A stretch of 58,348 nt of DNA from Mesotoga sp. UBA6090 (GCF_002435945.1 NZ_DIXC01000043.1:1-58348); one strand, 5' to 3'; counted from the stretch's first letter, positions 33,985 to 43,514 are shown. Translations and numbers: made by a program. The notes: a model not told the origin generated them from the sequence alone.

Positions 33985-35169
33985 TTGTCAAAGCCCCTTG
34001 AAGGCCTCTTTGTTCTAGATCTTACGCGTGTCCTTGCCGGACCTTTCTGCACAATGCTTCTCTGTGACATGGGCGCTACCGTCGTTAAGGTGGAGCGACC
34101 TGACGGCGGAGACGATTCAAGATCGTTCAGTCCTTTTGTTGGAGACGAAAGCGCTTACTTCATGAGCATAAACAGAGGGAAGAAAAGTATCACCCTTAAT
34201 TTGAAGACAGCCGAAGGAAAGAATCTCCTCGAAAGACTTATCGAGAGAGCGGATGCGTTAGTGGAAAACTTCAGGCCGGGCGTCTTTGAAAAACTTGGCT
34301 TTCCAGCGGGAAGACTGCGCGAGATTAATCCCGGACTGATATACACATGTTCGTCCGGTTTTGGACACTCCGGTCCCATGAGCAGAAGAACTGCTTATGA
34401 TCTCATTATTCAAGGACTTAGCGGAATGATGAGCATCACTGGTCCTGACAAAGATAATCCGACAAAGGTCGGAAGTTCAATCGCAGATATTTTCTGCGGA
34501 ACATTCGCATGCATCGGGATCCTAGCCGCACTTCAGAGCCGTAATGTCAGTGGAATAGGGCAAATGGTAGATGTTGCAATGCTTGACAGCATGGTCGCCG
34601 TTCTGGAAAACGCCATCGCCAGATATGCGGCAACTGGGGAGGTCCCCGTTCCAATTGGAAACAGACACCCGTCGATTGCGCCATTCGCCTCTTTTGAGAC
34701 TCTTGACGGAAAAATCAATATCGCCGTAGGAAATGATGGAATCTGGAACAAGTTCTGCAAAGCAATTGACAGGTCGGACATATGTGATGATCAGAGGTTT
34801 GCTAGTAATCCCGCTAGAGTAAAGAATATTTCCGAGCTGATGGAAATAATCAGTGAACAGCTGAAAAAGAAAGGATCTGAGGAATGGTTGAGCGCCTTTG
34901 AGAAACTGGATATTCCTTCCGGGAAGATAAATAACGTATCCGATCTATTTGAAGACGAGCAGATCAAAGCAAGAGAAATGATCGTTGAGGTTTCCCACAG
35001 AAGCGGAATAGTGAAAATGCCTGGTGTTCCGATCAAATTCTCGGAAACCCCCGCTTCTATTTCCGGCCCGGCACCTCTACTTGGAGAGCACAATAGCGAG
35101 ATCTATATAGGAATGCTTGGAATTAGTGTTCAGGAGATGGATGCCCTTCGTGAAAACGGCGTAATATGA
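33985..35169 (+). CDS. CaiB/BaiF family CoA-transferase
   Basis: The protein has 394 residues, starting at TTG 33985 with GGAGG upstream. Family III CoA-transferase hallmarks: LDLTRVLAGPFCTMLLCDMGATVVK-type N terminus (residues 11-35), VENFRPGVFEKLG, and the catalytic Asp (D168 in GSSIADIF) followed by GIGQMVDVAMLDS. It moves CoA between carboxylic acids (formyl-CoA/oxalate-type reactions are known in the family). In this operon it may activate the acid produced by the nitrilase or the ring-opening enzyme, which is inference. It overlaps the next gene by 4 bases. Confidence 0.9.
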   Translation: MSKPLEGLFVLDLTRVLAGPFCTMLLCDMGATVVKVERPDGGDDSRSFSPFVGDESAYFMSINRGKKSITLNLKTAEGKNLLERLIERADALVENFRPGVFEKLGFPAGRLREINPGLIYTCSSGFGHSGPMSRRTAYDLIIQGLSGMMSITGPDKDNPTKVGSSIADIFCGTFACIGILAALQSRNVSGIGQMVDVAMLDSMVAVLENAIARYAATGEVPVPIGNRHPSIAPFASFETLDGKINIAVGNDGIWNKFCKAIDRSDICDDQRFASNPARVKNISELMEIISEQLKKKGSEEWLSAFEKLDIPSGKINNVSDLFEDEQIKAREMIVEVSHRSGIVKMPGVPIKFSETPASISGPAPLLGEHNSEIYIGMLGISVQEMDALRENGVI

Positions 35170-35861
35170 TCCATCTATATCCATTCGAGAGAAGTTTCGA
35201 TTGGAATGAGGAGATTAGTAGTCTTACGGTCAAGAGCATTTATGATACCGTAGTGAATCTGAGGAGTGATTCTGGAAGGAGATGCTCTCTTCTCCTGAAG
35301 ACAGAGGATTACCTTCCCCGATCGGCATTGATCGAGGCTCTTCCAGCACTTGAGAAAGGCCAGGAGATTGTTGTTGATTTGAAGTGCGTGGCAGAGGGGT
35401 TCGATCCATCTTGCCTTTTAGAGCCTCCAAAGGTCAAGTGGAAGGACCTGTGGTTGGAATGGTTAGAATTCTTGAAGAGAGAAGAACTTGCGGATCTGCT
35501 CGATAACATCGATAAGCCCGAGAAAATGATCGGTTTAGGGCCCGGTTCGACTCCGGCCGGTGACGACTTCCTTGTCGGCCTGATCATGGCTTTCAGGCTC
35601 ACCGGAATCGATAGCAATGAATTGGGAATTGATCGTAATACGCTTGGCAGGAAGACAGAATGGTTCTCATCCGAGATGATAAGAGATGCTCTCGATGGGA
35701 AGTTTTGGAAGCGAGGGATTGACCTGGCCCGTGCTCTTGCAGGAGATGATGTCGCCAGGATCCTCGAGAAGGCAGGAAAAATCGTGGAGTGGGGCCATCT
35801 GTCGGGAAAGGCCTGGCTTGCAGGATTAGCGTATGGTCTTGAACAAAGTGGAGTCTATTAG
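35166..35861 (+). CDS. DUF2877 protein, AllH-like (oxamate carbamoyltransferase subunit family)
   Basis: The protein has 231 residues. The signature GLGPGSTPAGDDFLVGLIMA (about 118-137) identifies the DUF2877 family, to which E. coli YlbF (AllH) belongs. In E. coli, FdrA, YlbE and YlbF (AllF, AllG, AllH) together make oxamate carbamoyltransferase in the last stage of anaerobic allantoin use. The same three families are adjacent here, in the order AllH, AllF, AllG. It overlaps the CoA-transferase gene by 4 bases; an 81-base gap follows, with no terminator. Confidence 0.85.
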   Translation: MIHLYPFERSFDWNEEISSLTVKSIYDTVVNLRSDSGRRCSLLLKTEDYLPRSALIEALPALEKGQEIVVDLKCVAEGFDPSCLLEPPKVKWKDLWLEWLEFLKREELADLLDNIDKPEKMIGLGPGSTPAGDDFLVGLIMAFRLTGIDSNELGIDRNTLGRKTEWFSSEMIRDALDGKFWKRGIDLARALAGDDVARILEKAGKIVEWGHLSGKAWLAGLAYGLEQSGVY

Positions 35862-35942
35862 GTTTGATCTAAGAAAGACTGTTCAAAGTGGTCTTGCGAT
35901 TTGTGTCCACTCTAGCTGTGAAGGTTGCTACTGGAGGTTCTA

Positions 35943-37475
35943 ATGAAGAGAATAGAGGTTGTGAAAGGCGAATACTATGATAGCGTTACCCTGATGTTGG
36001 TTGCGAAGGAACTGAAGAAGATTCAAGGAGTCGGCGATGCAGCTCTAAACATGGCGACAGAAGCAAATGTAAGTATAATGAGGGCGGCCGGCTTCGAAGT
36101 AGAAACCGATTCGCTTTCGCCCGATGACCTTCTAATTGGAATTGACTTTGAAGGCGAAGGAATTGAAAAGCTTTTTGACACAGCTCGATCTTATCTTGCT
36201 CGCCCTCCGTGGAGAAAGGAAGAGATAGAGGCAGAGTACTCTCCAGTCACACTGTCAGGGGCTCTAACTGTGTTACCAGAATCGAATCTTGCCCTGATAT
36301 CTCTTCCCGGTAGATACGCAGCGGCTGAAGCGATGAAGGCGTTGAAGAGAGGCCTGAACGTAATGCTTTATTCCGACAACGTTTCAATTGAAGACGAGGT
36401 TGAACTCAAGCAATTCGCCGAGAAGAACGATCTTATCGTTATGGGTCCCGACTGCGGCACAGCGGTCATAAACGGAAAAGGTCTTGGCTTCTCGAACGTA
36501 TGTCCAACCGGTCCGATAGGAATTGTAGCGGCTTCAGGCACCGGTCTTCAGGAAGTCATGGTTCAACTGAGTAGGCGGAATCTGGGCGTGAAACACGCAA
36601 TAGGAACCGGTGGAAGAGACGTCACGAGTTCCGTGGGGGGGATATCCTTTCTGAGGGCCATAAAGGAACTCGCTGATGATTCAGAAATCTCGATCATTGT
36701 TGCCGTCGGAAAACCACCTGCTCCTGAGGTGAGGAAGAAGATACTGGATTCTCTAAAAGAAACAGGCAAGCAGAGCGTGATCTGCTTCATGGGAGACGCG
36801 CCTCGAAAAGACGAAGGAAGTCTTTATTACTCGACCCAACTCGAAGAGTGCGCCGTAGTTGTCGCTGCTCTTCATGAGGGCGAAGACGTAACTCTTGCTA
36901 GAGAAAAGCTCAGAGCTGAGTATGCAAAAGTGTCTGGAAAGACTTCTACCGGAGAATTGTCCGGGAGATATCTGCGAGGCCTTTTCACTGGTGGAACTCT
37001 TTGTTATGAAGCGCAGTATATTGCTCAGTCATACATAAATCCAATCTACGGAAATGCACCATTAAGGAAGGATCTCAAGCTTGAGAACAGTCTGAAACCT
37101 GTTGGGCATTCCTTCATTGATTATGGCGAGGACGAGTTTACCCAGGGCAGACTGCATCCAATGATAGATCCTACGTTTAGAGCCGAACAGCTGAAGAAAC
37201 AGTCGGAGGATTCTTCGGTCGCGGTTATCTTATTCGATGTTGTCTTAGGATATGGAAGCGCGGAAAACCCTTCTTCGGATTTGGTAGAGGCGATTAGATC
37301 TGTTAAGAGAGACATAAAGCCAGTCTATGTCGCTTATGTGTGCGGAACAGATAGAGACCCTCAAGATATTGAAAAGCAGCGGTCCCTGCTGGAAAGTGTA
37401 GGCGTCATAGTCTGCGAAAGCAATGCAAGGGCCGCGATTCTGGCTGCCAACATCCTTTCAAGAAAGGAGCGTTGA
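35943..37475 (+). CDS. fdrA: FdrA-family protein (AllF-like, succinyl-CoA synthetase-related)
   Basis: The protein has 510 residues from ATG 35943 (GGAGG 6 bases upstream; an in-frame TTG at 35925 is less likely). It has two CoA-ligase-like Rossmann/flavodoxin-like regions: GPDCGTAVINGKGLGFSN, GIVAASGTGLQEVM and the family hallmark GTGGRDVTSSVGG, then a C-terminal ligase region (VILFDVVLGYGSAENPSSDL). FdrA proteins resemble the alpha subunit of succinyl-CoA synthetase; in E. coli the homologue is a subunit of oxamate carbamoyltransferase. Its stop codon overlaps the ribosome-binding site of the next small gene. Confidence 0.92.
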   Translation: MKRIEVVKGEYYDSVTLMLVAKELKKIQGVGDAALNMATEANVSIMRAAGFEVETDSLSPDDLLIGIDFEGEGIEKLFDTARSYLARPPWRKEEIEAEYSPVTLSGALTVLPESNLALISLPGRYAAAEAMKALKRGLNVMLYSDNVSIEDEVELKQFAEKNDLIVMGPDCGTAVINGKGLGFSNVCPTGPIGIVAASGTGLQEVMVQLSRRNLGVKHAIGTGGRDVTSSVGGISFLRAIKELADDSEISIIVAVGKPPAPEVRKKILDSLKETGKQSVICFMGDAPRKDEGSLYYSTQLEECAVVVAALHEGEDVTLAREKLRAEYAKVSGKTSTGELSGRYLRGLFTGGTLCYEAQYIAQSYINPIYGNAPLRKDLKLENSLKPVGHSFIDYGEDEFTQGRLHPMIDPTFRAEQLKKQSEDSSVAVILFDVVLGYGSAENPSSDLVEAIRSVKRDIKPVYVAYVCGTDRDPQDIEKQRSLLESVGVIVCESNARAAILAANILSRKER

Positions 37476-37477
37476 CG

Positions 37478-37657
37478 ATGTCCTTCAAAGAATTACTAGA
37501 AGACGGGCCGAGAGTTGTTAATATTGGAATGAACAGATTCTACCTTGATCTTCTCGATCAAGAGGTTCCTGCAGTCAAAGTCAACTGGAAACCTCCTCTG
37601 GTTAAGAGTTCACTGATGGAGAAATTGAAGAGGCTGAGAGGTGATGACATTGAATAA
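37478..37657 (+). CDS. 59-residue protein, possible detached FdrA/AllG module
   Basis: The small frame starts at ATG 37478, with GGAG in the overlapping end of fdrA. It has a compact sequence with VVNIGMNRFYLDLL and VPAVKVNWKPPL. It overlaps the DUF1116 gene by 14 bases, so translation is probably coupled. I recall a similar NVG...VDWRPP segment inside longer FdrA or DUF1116 proteins, so I read it as a module encoded separately here; that is inference. Function unknown on its own. Confidence 0.7.
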   Translation: MSFKELLEDGPRVVNIGMNRFYLDLLDQEVPAVKVNWKPPLVKSSLMEKLKRLRGDDIE

Positions 37658-38906
37658 TATTGAAAAGGCAAATTCAGTCGCATTCGATAAGCTTTTGAGA
37701 GCCGAACCTCAGATCGTTGATCTAGGTCTTGCCAAAGACGTTATACCGGGCTTCGGAGAGAAGATGATACTTCATGCGGGGCCTCCCTTGACCTGGGAAA
37801 GAATGTCGGGACCAATAATCGGGGCCGTAACGGGTGCGATCCTTTATGAAGGCTGGGCAGATACTCCTGAGAAAGCCAGAGCCTTCGCGGCAGAAGGCAA
37901 TGTCTCGTTCGATCCCTGTCACCACCACAACGCGGTTGGCCCGATGGCAGGAATAGTATCTCCTAATCTGCCGGTGTGGATTATTGAGGAAAAGAACTCC
38001 GGAAAGAATAGCTATGCAACGTTAAACGAGGGACTTGGGAAAGTCTTGCGCATGGGTGCCTTCAGCGATGAGGTCATCGAAAGACTTCACTGGATGCGCG
38101 AAGTGCTCTATCCCGTGCTCAAGAATGGAATAAGAAGATACGTTGCAGACAGCGGAGGCCTGAATTTGAAGAGCCTCATTTCCCAATCTCTTCACATGGG
38201 AGACGAACTCCACAATCGCAACAGGGCAGCCACCTCCCTGCTAATTCGATCTCTCGTGCCTTCACTTATTGATGCGGAGAGCGATAATCCTGATCTTTCA
38301 AGGGTCGTCAGGTTCATGGCCGGCAACGATCATTTCTTCCTGAATCCAGGAATGGCTGCAGCAAAAGTCTCGTTAGACAGTGTCGGTTATGTTGAGGGCT
38401 CCAGTATGCTGACAGTAATGGCGCGGAATGGGACAGACTTCGGAATTCAAGTGGCCGGTCTGAAGAACAGATGGTTTACATGTCAGGCCGCTCTTCCAGA
38501 TGTTCTGCTCTTCCCTGGATTCACAAAGGAAGATGTGAATTGTGACATTGGGGACAGCGCAATAATGGAGACTTACGGGGTTGGGGGTTTTGCCCTGGCG
38601 GCGGCACCTGCTATCGTCCAGTTTGTTGGCGGCACGCCCCAAGATGCGTTGAATTATACAAAAGAAATGTATGAAATCTGTGTTGGAGAGAACAAGCATT
38701 TCACAATCCCCTCGCTAAATTTCCGGGGAACTCCGACCGGTATAGATCTTATCAAAGTTGTCGAGACTGGTATTACACCGATCCTGGACACGGGTGCGGC
38801 TCATCGAGAGGCCGGTAAAGGACAGGTTGGTGCAGGAATAGTAAGGATGCCGTCTGAAGCATTTGTGAAGGCGGCAGAAGCCTTCGTCGAGGAGTATTCC
38901 AAATAA
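37644..38906 (+). CDS. DUF1116 protein, AllG-like (oxamate carbamoyltransferase subunit family)
   Basis: The protein has about 420 residues. Blocks typical of DUF1116/YlbE: LLRAEPQIVDLGLAKDVIPGF near the N terminus, MSGPIIGAVTGAILYEGWA, FDPCHHHNAVGPMAGI (His-rich) and QSLHMGDELHNRNRAATSLL. With FdrA and DUF2877 it completes the AllFGH set known in E. coli as oxamate carbamoyltransferase. The start is uncertain among GTG 37641, ATG 37644 and TTG 37650. No carbamate kinase is present in the window, although such a pathway would need one to gain ATP. Confidence 0.88.
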   Translation: MTLNNIEKANSVAFDKLLRAEPQIVDLGLAKDVIPGFGEKMILHAGPPLTWERMSGPIIGAVTGAILYEGWADTPEKARAFAAEGNVSFDPCHHHNAVGPMAGIVSPNLPVWIIEEKNSGKNSYATLNEGLGKVLRMGAFSDEVIERLHWMREVLYPVLKNGIRRYVADSGGLNLKSLISQSLHMGDELHNRNRAATSLLIRSLVPSLIDAESDNPDLSRVVRFMAGNDHFFLNPGMAAAKVSLDSVGYVEGSSMLTVMARNGTDFGIQVAGLKNRWFTCQAALPDVLLFPGFTKEDVNCDIGDSAIMETYGVGGFALAAAPAIVQFVGGTPQDALNYTKEMYEICVGENKHFTIPSLNFRGTPTGIDLIKVVETGITPILDTGAAHREAGKGQVGAGIVRMPSEAFVKAAEAFVEEYSK

Positions 38907-38918
38907 AGGAGGTAACCT

Positions 38919-39710
38919 ATGGTACCTAAGAACTGGGACAAGATCAGGATCTATGAGCTATCTCAACCGATCAGCCACCTCACTCCGCCATGGCCAACTT
39001 ACGAGCCTCTACAAATAAAATTCTTCAAGAGGCTGGCTCCAAATGGAGCGAACGGCCAGTTACTGACTCACTCCAACCATGTCGGAACCCATCTGGATGG
39101 TTCTCTTCACTTCTGTACTCACGGAAGAGACATCGCAAGCATACCTCTGAATGAGCTCGTAGCTCCGGGAGTTATCGTTGATCTTTCAGACATTGCGGAG
39201 GATTATGGAATCTACACATCAAAGGACATTGAAGACAGGGTTGAGGTCAAGGAAGGAGACATACTTATCATCAACACAGGATACCACAAATATGCCTTTG
39301 ATCAGCCGGAAGCAGATGAAGTAAGATACATGATCAAGCATCCGGGGCCGACCAGAGAATTTGCCGAGTGGTGCAAGAGGAAAAAGATAAAGTGGATCGG
39401 AGTCGACTGCGGCTCGGCCGACCATCCAATGAACACGAAGATTCGCGACTGGATGCCGGTTCAGGCAAAAGAGTGCGATCGATACATGCAGAAGAAGTAT
39501 GGCAAGTCCCTCCAGGAGGTCTTCCCTGACGAAGACTACCAGCTGATGCACGTGCTTCTCTTCCCGTACGACATAATACATGCCGAGAATGTCGGTGGAG
39601 AGATTGACAAGATATTGAACAAGAGAATGGTTATTGGCTGTTTCCCATGGAGATTCGTTGGTGGAGAGTCATGTATAAGCAGGATCGTGGCTTTCGATGA
39701 AGAGAAATAA
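38919..39710 (+). CDS. Cyclase-family metal-dependent hydrolase (kynurenine formamidase/isatin hydrolase-like)
   Basis: The protein has 263 residues, with AAAGGAGGT 6 bases before ATG. The metal site is HxGTHxDxxxH (H54, H58, D60, H64), and the fold shows LIINTGYHKYA and the second acidic/His region near GVDCGSADHPMN. Family members hydrolyse cyclic or formyl amides. In this operon it is a good candidate for opening a ring after hydroxylation by the molybdenum enzyme; substrate unknown. Confidence 0.87.
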   Translation: MVPKNWDKIRIYELSQPISHLTPPWPTYEPLQIKFFKRLAPNGANGQLLTHSNHVGTHLDGSLHFCTHGRDIASIPLNELVAPGVIVDLSDIAEDYGIYTSKDIEDRVEVKEGDILIINTGYHKYAFDQPEADEVRYMIKHPGPTREFAEWCKRKKIKWIGVDCGSADHPMNTKIRDWMPVQAKECDRYMQKKYGKSLQEVFPDEDYQLMHVLLFPYDIIHAENVGGEIDKILNKRMVIGCFPWRFVGGESCISRIVAFDEEK

Positions 39711-39737
39711 ATACATTTGAAAGAGTGGCGATAAAGG

Positions 39738-40613
39738 ATGCGTGATTTCGTTCTTGAAAGACCGCGCTCGATCTCGGAAGCTCTGGAAATTCTCAAAAAC
39801 AAAGGAGAGAAGGCTATTCTAAAGAGCGGCGGTACGGATGTCATTGTCTGGCTACATAAGTCCCTGAAGGAGCCTGATTACTTGGTAGACCTGACTTCGA
39901 TCGACCAGCTCAGAGGAATAGTGATGAACGATGACAACGCAGAGATAAGAGCGCTCGTAACTCTAAACCAGGTTATCGAGGACAATGCAATGAACCGATA
40001 CTTTCCGGCCCTGGTACAGGCCTGCAAAGCGCATTCCGATCCCTTGATCAGAAACCGCGCTACTGTGGTAGGCAATATCTGTGCCGCGATTCCTTCCGGC
40101 GACATGATAGCGCCTCTGATGTGCTATGACGCTAAGGTCGAAATTGTGGGATCGAGAGGCATCAGGGAAGTTCCGGTTTCTGATTTCATAACCGGACCGA
40201 AGAAGACTTCCCTGAGACAAGAGGAAATCGTAACAGGTATAAGAATTGCGATTCCATTTGTTGAAACAAGCGGTTGCTACCTTAAGGCAATGAGGAGAGA
40301 GACTCTCGATATAGCTCAGGCCGCAGTATGCTGCACTTTGCATAAAGGCGATAGCCGGGAGTTTAGAATCGCTTTCTGCGCCGTCTCGCCCCGACCACTG
40401 AGAGCAGTTGAAGCCGAGAAGCTACTGAACTCTTCCAGTGTCATCGACGACAGAATTATCGAAAACGCTGCAAGGCTTGCCGCGGTTGCTGTCAACCCCA
40501 TCACTGACGTGAGAGCTTCGAGAGAGTACAGGATTGATATGATTGGAGAGGTGACAAAAAGAGCAATATCGATTTGTCTAAGAGGTCCAGCAGAAGAAGG
40601 TGGTCCCAGATGA
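39738..40613 (+). CDS. Molybdenum hydroxylase FAD-binding subunit (xanthine dehydrogenase family)
   Basis: The protein has 291 residues. FAD contacts are KSGGTDVIVWLH and RATVVGNICAAIPSGDMIAPL. There is no extra [4Fe-4S] loop, so it is of the CoxM/XdhB type rather than the 4-hydroxybenzoyl-CoA reductase type. Its stop overlaps the start of the iron-sulfur subunit (ATGA). Confidence 0.92.
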   Translation: MRDFVLERPRSISEALEILKNKGEKAILKSGGTDVIVWLHKSLKEPDYLVDLTSIDQLRGIVMNDDNAEIRALVTLNQVIEDNAMNRYFPALVQACKAHSDPLIRNRATVVGNICAAIPSGDMIAPLMCYDAKVEIVGSRGIREVPVSDFITGPKKTSLRQEEIVTGIRIAIPFVETSGCYLKAMRRETLDIAQAAVCCTLHKGDSREFRIAFCAVSPRPLRAVEAEKLLNSSSVIDDRIIENAARLAAVAVNPITDVRASREYRIDMIGEVTKRAISICLRGPAEEGGPR

Positions 40614-41113
40614 AGGACAAATATGTGACACTTACGATCAACGGTCGAAAAACCACTCGGGTAGTTGAAGATAGAACAACTCTTCTTACCGCGTTGAGAG
40701 AATACGGGGTTACGAGCCTAAAGAGAGGTTGTGAAGAGGGCGAGTGCGGAGCATGCACCGTAATCATGAATGGACTTCCTCAGAAGTCATGCCTAATACT
40801 GGCGCGAGAAGCCGAAGGGGCAGAGATCCTCACTGTCGAGGGGCTTGTGGAGAAAGGAAGACTTCATCCAATTCAGCAGGCCTTCATCGATGAAGGTGCG
40901 ATTCAGTGCGGTTACTGTACTCCTGGGATGGTTATGACAACTTATGCGTTGCTGAATAGAAACACGTCTCCTACACAGGAAGAGATAAAGGAAGCTCTCT
41001 CCGGAAATATCTGCAGATGCACGGGCTATCTCTCGATTATCCGTGCAGTCAAGAAGAGTGCCGCAATTCTCTCAGGAGAGGCTAAAGAAGGTGAAGCGTG
41101 TGAAGACTATTAA
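40610..41113 (+). CDS. Molybdenum hydroxylase 2x[2Fe-2S] subunit
   Basis: The protein has 167 residues from ATG 40610. The plant-type [2Fe-2S] site is CEEGECGACTV...C and the helical [2Fe-2S] site is QCGYCTPGM...NICRCTGY, both complete. It carries electrons between the molybdenum site and FAD. It overlaps both neighbours. Confidence 0.95.
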   Translation: MKDKYVTLTINGRKTTRVVEDRTTLLTALREYGVTSLKRGCEEGECGACTVIMNGLPQKSCLILAREAEGAEILTVEGLVEKGRLHPIQQAFIDEGAIQCGYCTPGMVMTTYALLNRNTSPTQEEIKEALSGNICRCTGYLSIIRAVKKSAAILSGEAKEGEACEDY

Positions 41114-43514
41114 AACAAAGACTGGAATAGGGAAGTGGATGCCAAGAAAGTACGATCTCGAAAAGGCTGAGGGCACGCTTCAATTTGCCGACGATCTCCG
41201 ATTCGGTCCGGAACTGCTTCACGCAGCAGTCGTACGCTCTTCTGTAGCCCACGGAGAGATTCTTAAAATCGATTATTGTGAGGCTTTGAAGATGCCTGGG
41301 GTCTTGAAGGTCATTGTCGGCGAAGACTTTCCTCATCACTTCGGACTGTATCTTAAGGACAGAACCCCTATGGCCATCGGGAGAACTAGATACGTGGGAG
41401 AACCGGTTGCACTAGTCGTCGCAGAAACGGAAGAGGACGCTAAAGAAGCAGTGAAGAAGGTGAAGGTTACATATAAAGAGCTCGAGCCGGTCTTTGATCC
41501 AGTCAAGGCGGCGACTACGAATTCGGTGCTTGTTCACCCTGATCTTCATAAATACGAGCACGTAGACTTCATTACTCCACAGCCAAATACCAATATTGCC
41601 AACTGGTTCAGAATAAGAAAGGGAGATACCGAAGCGGCCTTCAAAAAAGCCGCGCATGTCTTTGAAGAGACAATAACCTGCCCTCAGATCGCTCACAGTT
41701 TCATCGAGACATTCTGCTCGATATGTAAACAGGATCCTGGGTCCGGAGAGATCACTATTTGGACAAGCGCCCAGTCGGCCTTCACGGTGAGAGATATAAT
41801 CGCCAAAGGCATCAACTACCCTCTTCATAAGATCAGGGTGATCGCTCCGCCAATAGGCGGAGGTTTTGGTGGAAAGGCTGGAATGACAGTCGAGGCACTA
41901 TGTCTTGCCGCCGCAATGGATGAAGACCTTAAAGGAAGGCCCGTGAAGCTGTTCATTCCAAGAGAAGAGGTTCTCTTGAGTTCGTGGGTTCGCCAGGGAT
42001 TTGTTGCGCGAATCGAGCTTGCAGTTGATGAAGATGGCTTAATGCAGGGAATCCGCAATACTTTCTGGTTCGATACGGGGATTTCAGCGGAGTATGGAGC
42101 AAACCCGGTTAGAAGTGCCGGCTACACGTCGATGGGAGCTTATAACATTCCGAACGTCTGGTCGGACTGCTATGCAGTTTACACAAACAAACCCTTTGGA
42201 GGAGCTTACAGGGGTTTCGGCCTTCCGGAACTCATGAGCGCTCTTGAAGTCGTTGTAGATATTGTTGCTCATAAACTGAGAATCGATCCGGTTGAGTTCA
42301 GGAAGAAGAACCTGCTTATGAAGGGTCAAACAACGTGTACTGGAATGCCCATGCACGATCATGCTCTTAACAAGATAATCGACAAAGTTGCGAAGAGTAT
42401 CGATGTTCTTAAAGAAGAACCTGCGACAAGAAAGGGCTGGAAGAGAGGGAAGGGAATCGCTCTGGCAATAAAGGCGCCTGCAATTCCCGCCGACGCCTCG
42501 TCGTCTGCAATCGTCAAGCTCAACGGAGATGGAACCGTCGAAGTCCTTGCAGCAACGATGGATATGGGTCAGGGAACATACAGCGCTTTTGCGCAGATAG
42601 TCTCCGAGGAACTCGGCATTCCGTATGATTGGATCAAGGTTTACTATCCTGACACTCAGAGCCATCCTTATGACTGGCAGACGGTTGCAAGCAGATCTTG
42701 CTGGTCGATGGGCATGGCAGTGAAGAGAGCGGCAAGCGAACTCAGAGAGAAACTTCTCGCACTCTTCTCTGAATACTGGCAGACTCCAGTTGAAACGATC
42801 AGCATAGAGTATGGAGTCGTTAAGTGCCATAAGCTTGGGAAGAGTGAAAGAATAGACGAACGCGTTCAGAACGGTTTCAAGATGCCAGACGGAATTCTGA
42901 AGGGCGGCCCGATAATCGGAAGCGGCTCATTTACACCGCCTGATTTGATCTATCCAGATCCAGATACTGGACAATCACCTAAGAGTGTTGTGCACTTTAC
43001 TCTTGGCGCCGTAGGAATAGATATGGAAGTCGATCCTGGTACTGGAAGGATAGTTATAAACAAAGTCTGTGCTGGATACGATGTTGGCAAGGCAATAACA
43101 CCGATAAACGTGAAGGGTCAGATCGAAGGCGGAACGGTCCAGGGTCTATCGGCTTGTCTCATGGAAGCCATGACCTACGATGAATATGGGAGACTGCTTA
43201 CTCCAGACTTTACAGATTACAAGATTGCTACGATAAAAGACGCTCCGGGCGAGATCGACGCCTTTTGGGAAGAGACCCCGGAAGAGATCTCTCCATACGG
43301 AAATCGCGGCGTTGGCGAACACTCTATGATAGCCCCTGCACCTGCAACAAACAACGCGCTATTCAGAGCGACGGGAATGAGAATTCACAGCTATCCACTA
43401 AGCAGAGAGAGGGTCTACAAAGCCCTAAAGGCAAAAGAGAAGGGCGAAACGGATTTCTGGGAATGGCCCTACGCTCTAGATCTGGCATATGAGCGCGCAA
43501 AGAAGGAGTGGTGA
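41100..43514 (+). CDS. Molybdenum hydroxylase molybdopterin-binding subunit
   Basis: The protein has about 804 residues; GTG 41100 is preferred (AAGGTG 6 bases upstream), with GTG 41091 as alternative. Molybdopterin contacts are GGGFGGKAG, AYRGFGLPE and MGQGTYSAF. The catalytic Glu lies in GVGEHSM near the C terminus, where xanthine dehydrogenases usually have GVGEP. The E in place of Q after AYRGFG and the H after GVGE differ from classical xanthine dehydrogenase, so the substrate may be another N-heterocycle. No MoCo-insertion gene is in the window. Confidence 0.92.
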   Translation: MKTIKTKTGIGKWMPRKYDLEKAEGTLQFADDLRFGPELLHAAVVRSSVAHGEILKIDYCEALKMPGVLKVIVGEDFPHHFGLYLKDRTPMAIGRTRYVGEPVALVVAETEEDAKEAVKKVKVTYKELEPVFDPVKAATTNSVLVHPDLHKYEHVDFITPQPNTNIANWFRIRKGDTEAAFKKAAHVFEETITCPQIAHSFIETFCSICKQDPGSGEITIWTSAQSAFTVRDIIAKGINYPLHKIRVIAPPIGGGFGGKAGMTVEALCLAAAMDEDLKGRPVKLFIPREEVLLSSWVRQGFVARIELAVDEDGLMQGIRNTFWFDTGISAEYGANPVRSAGYTSMGAYNIPNVWSDCYAVYTNKPFGGAYRGFGLPELMSALEVVVDIVAHKLRIDPVEFRKKNLLMKGQTTCTGMPMHDHALNKIIDKVAKSIDVLKEEPATRKGWKRGKGIALAIKAPAIPADASSSAIVKLNGDGTVEVLAATMDMGQGTYSAFAQIVSEELGIPYDWIKVYYPDTQSHPYDWQTVASRSCWSMGMAVKRAASELREKLLALFSEYWQTPVETISIEYGVVKCHKLGKSERIDERVQNGFKMPDGILKGGPIIGSGSFTPPDLIYPDPDTGQSPKSVVHFTLGAVGIDMEVDPGTGRIVINKVCAGYDVGKAITPINVKGQIEGGTVQGLSACLMEAMTYDEYGRLLTPDFTDYKIATIKDAPGEIDAFWEETPEEISPYGNRGVGEHSMIAPAPATNNALFRATGMRIHSYPLSRERVYKALKAKEKGETDFWEWPYALDLAYERAKKEW

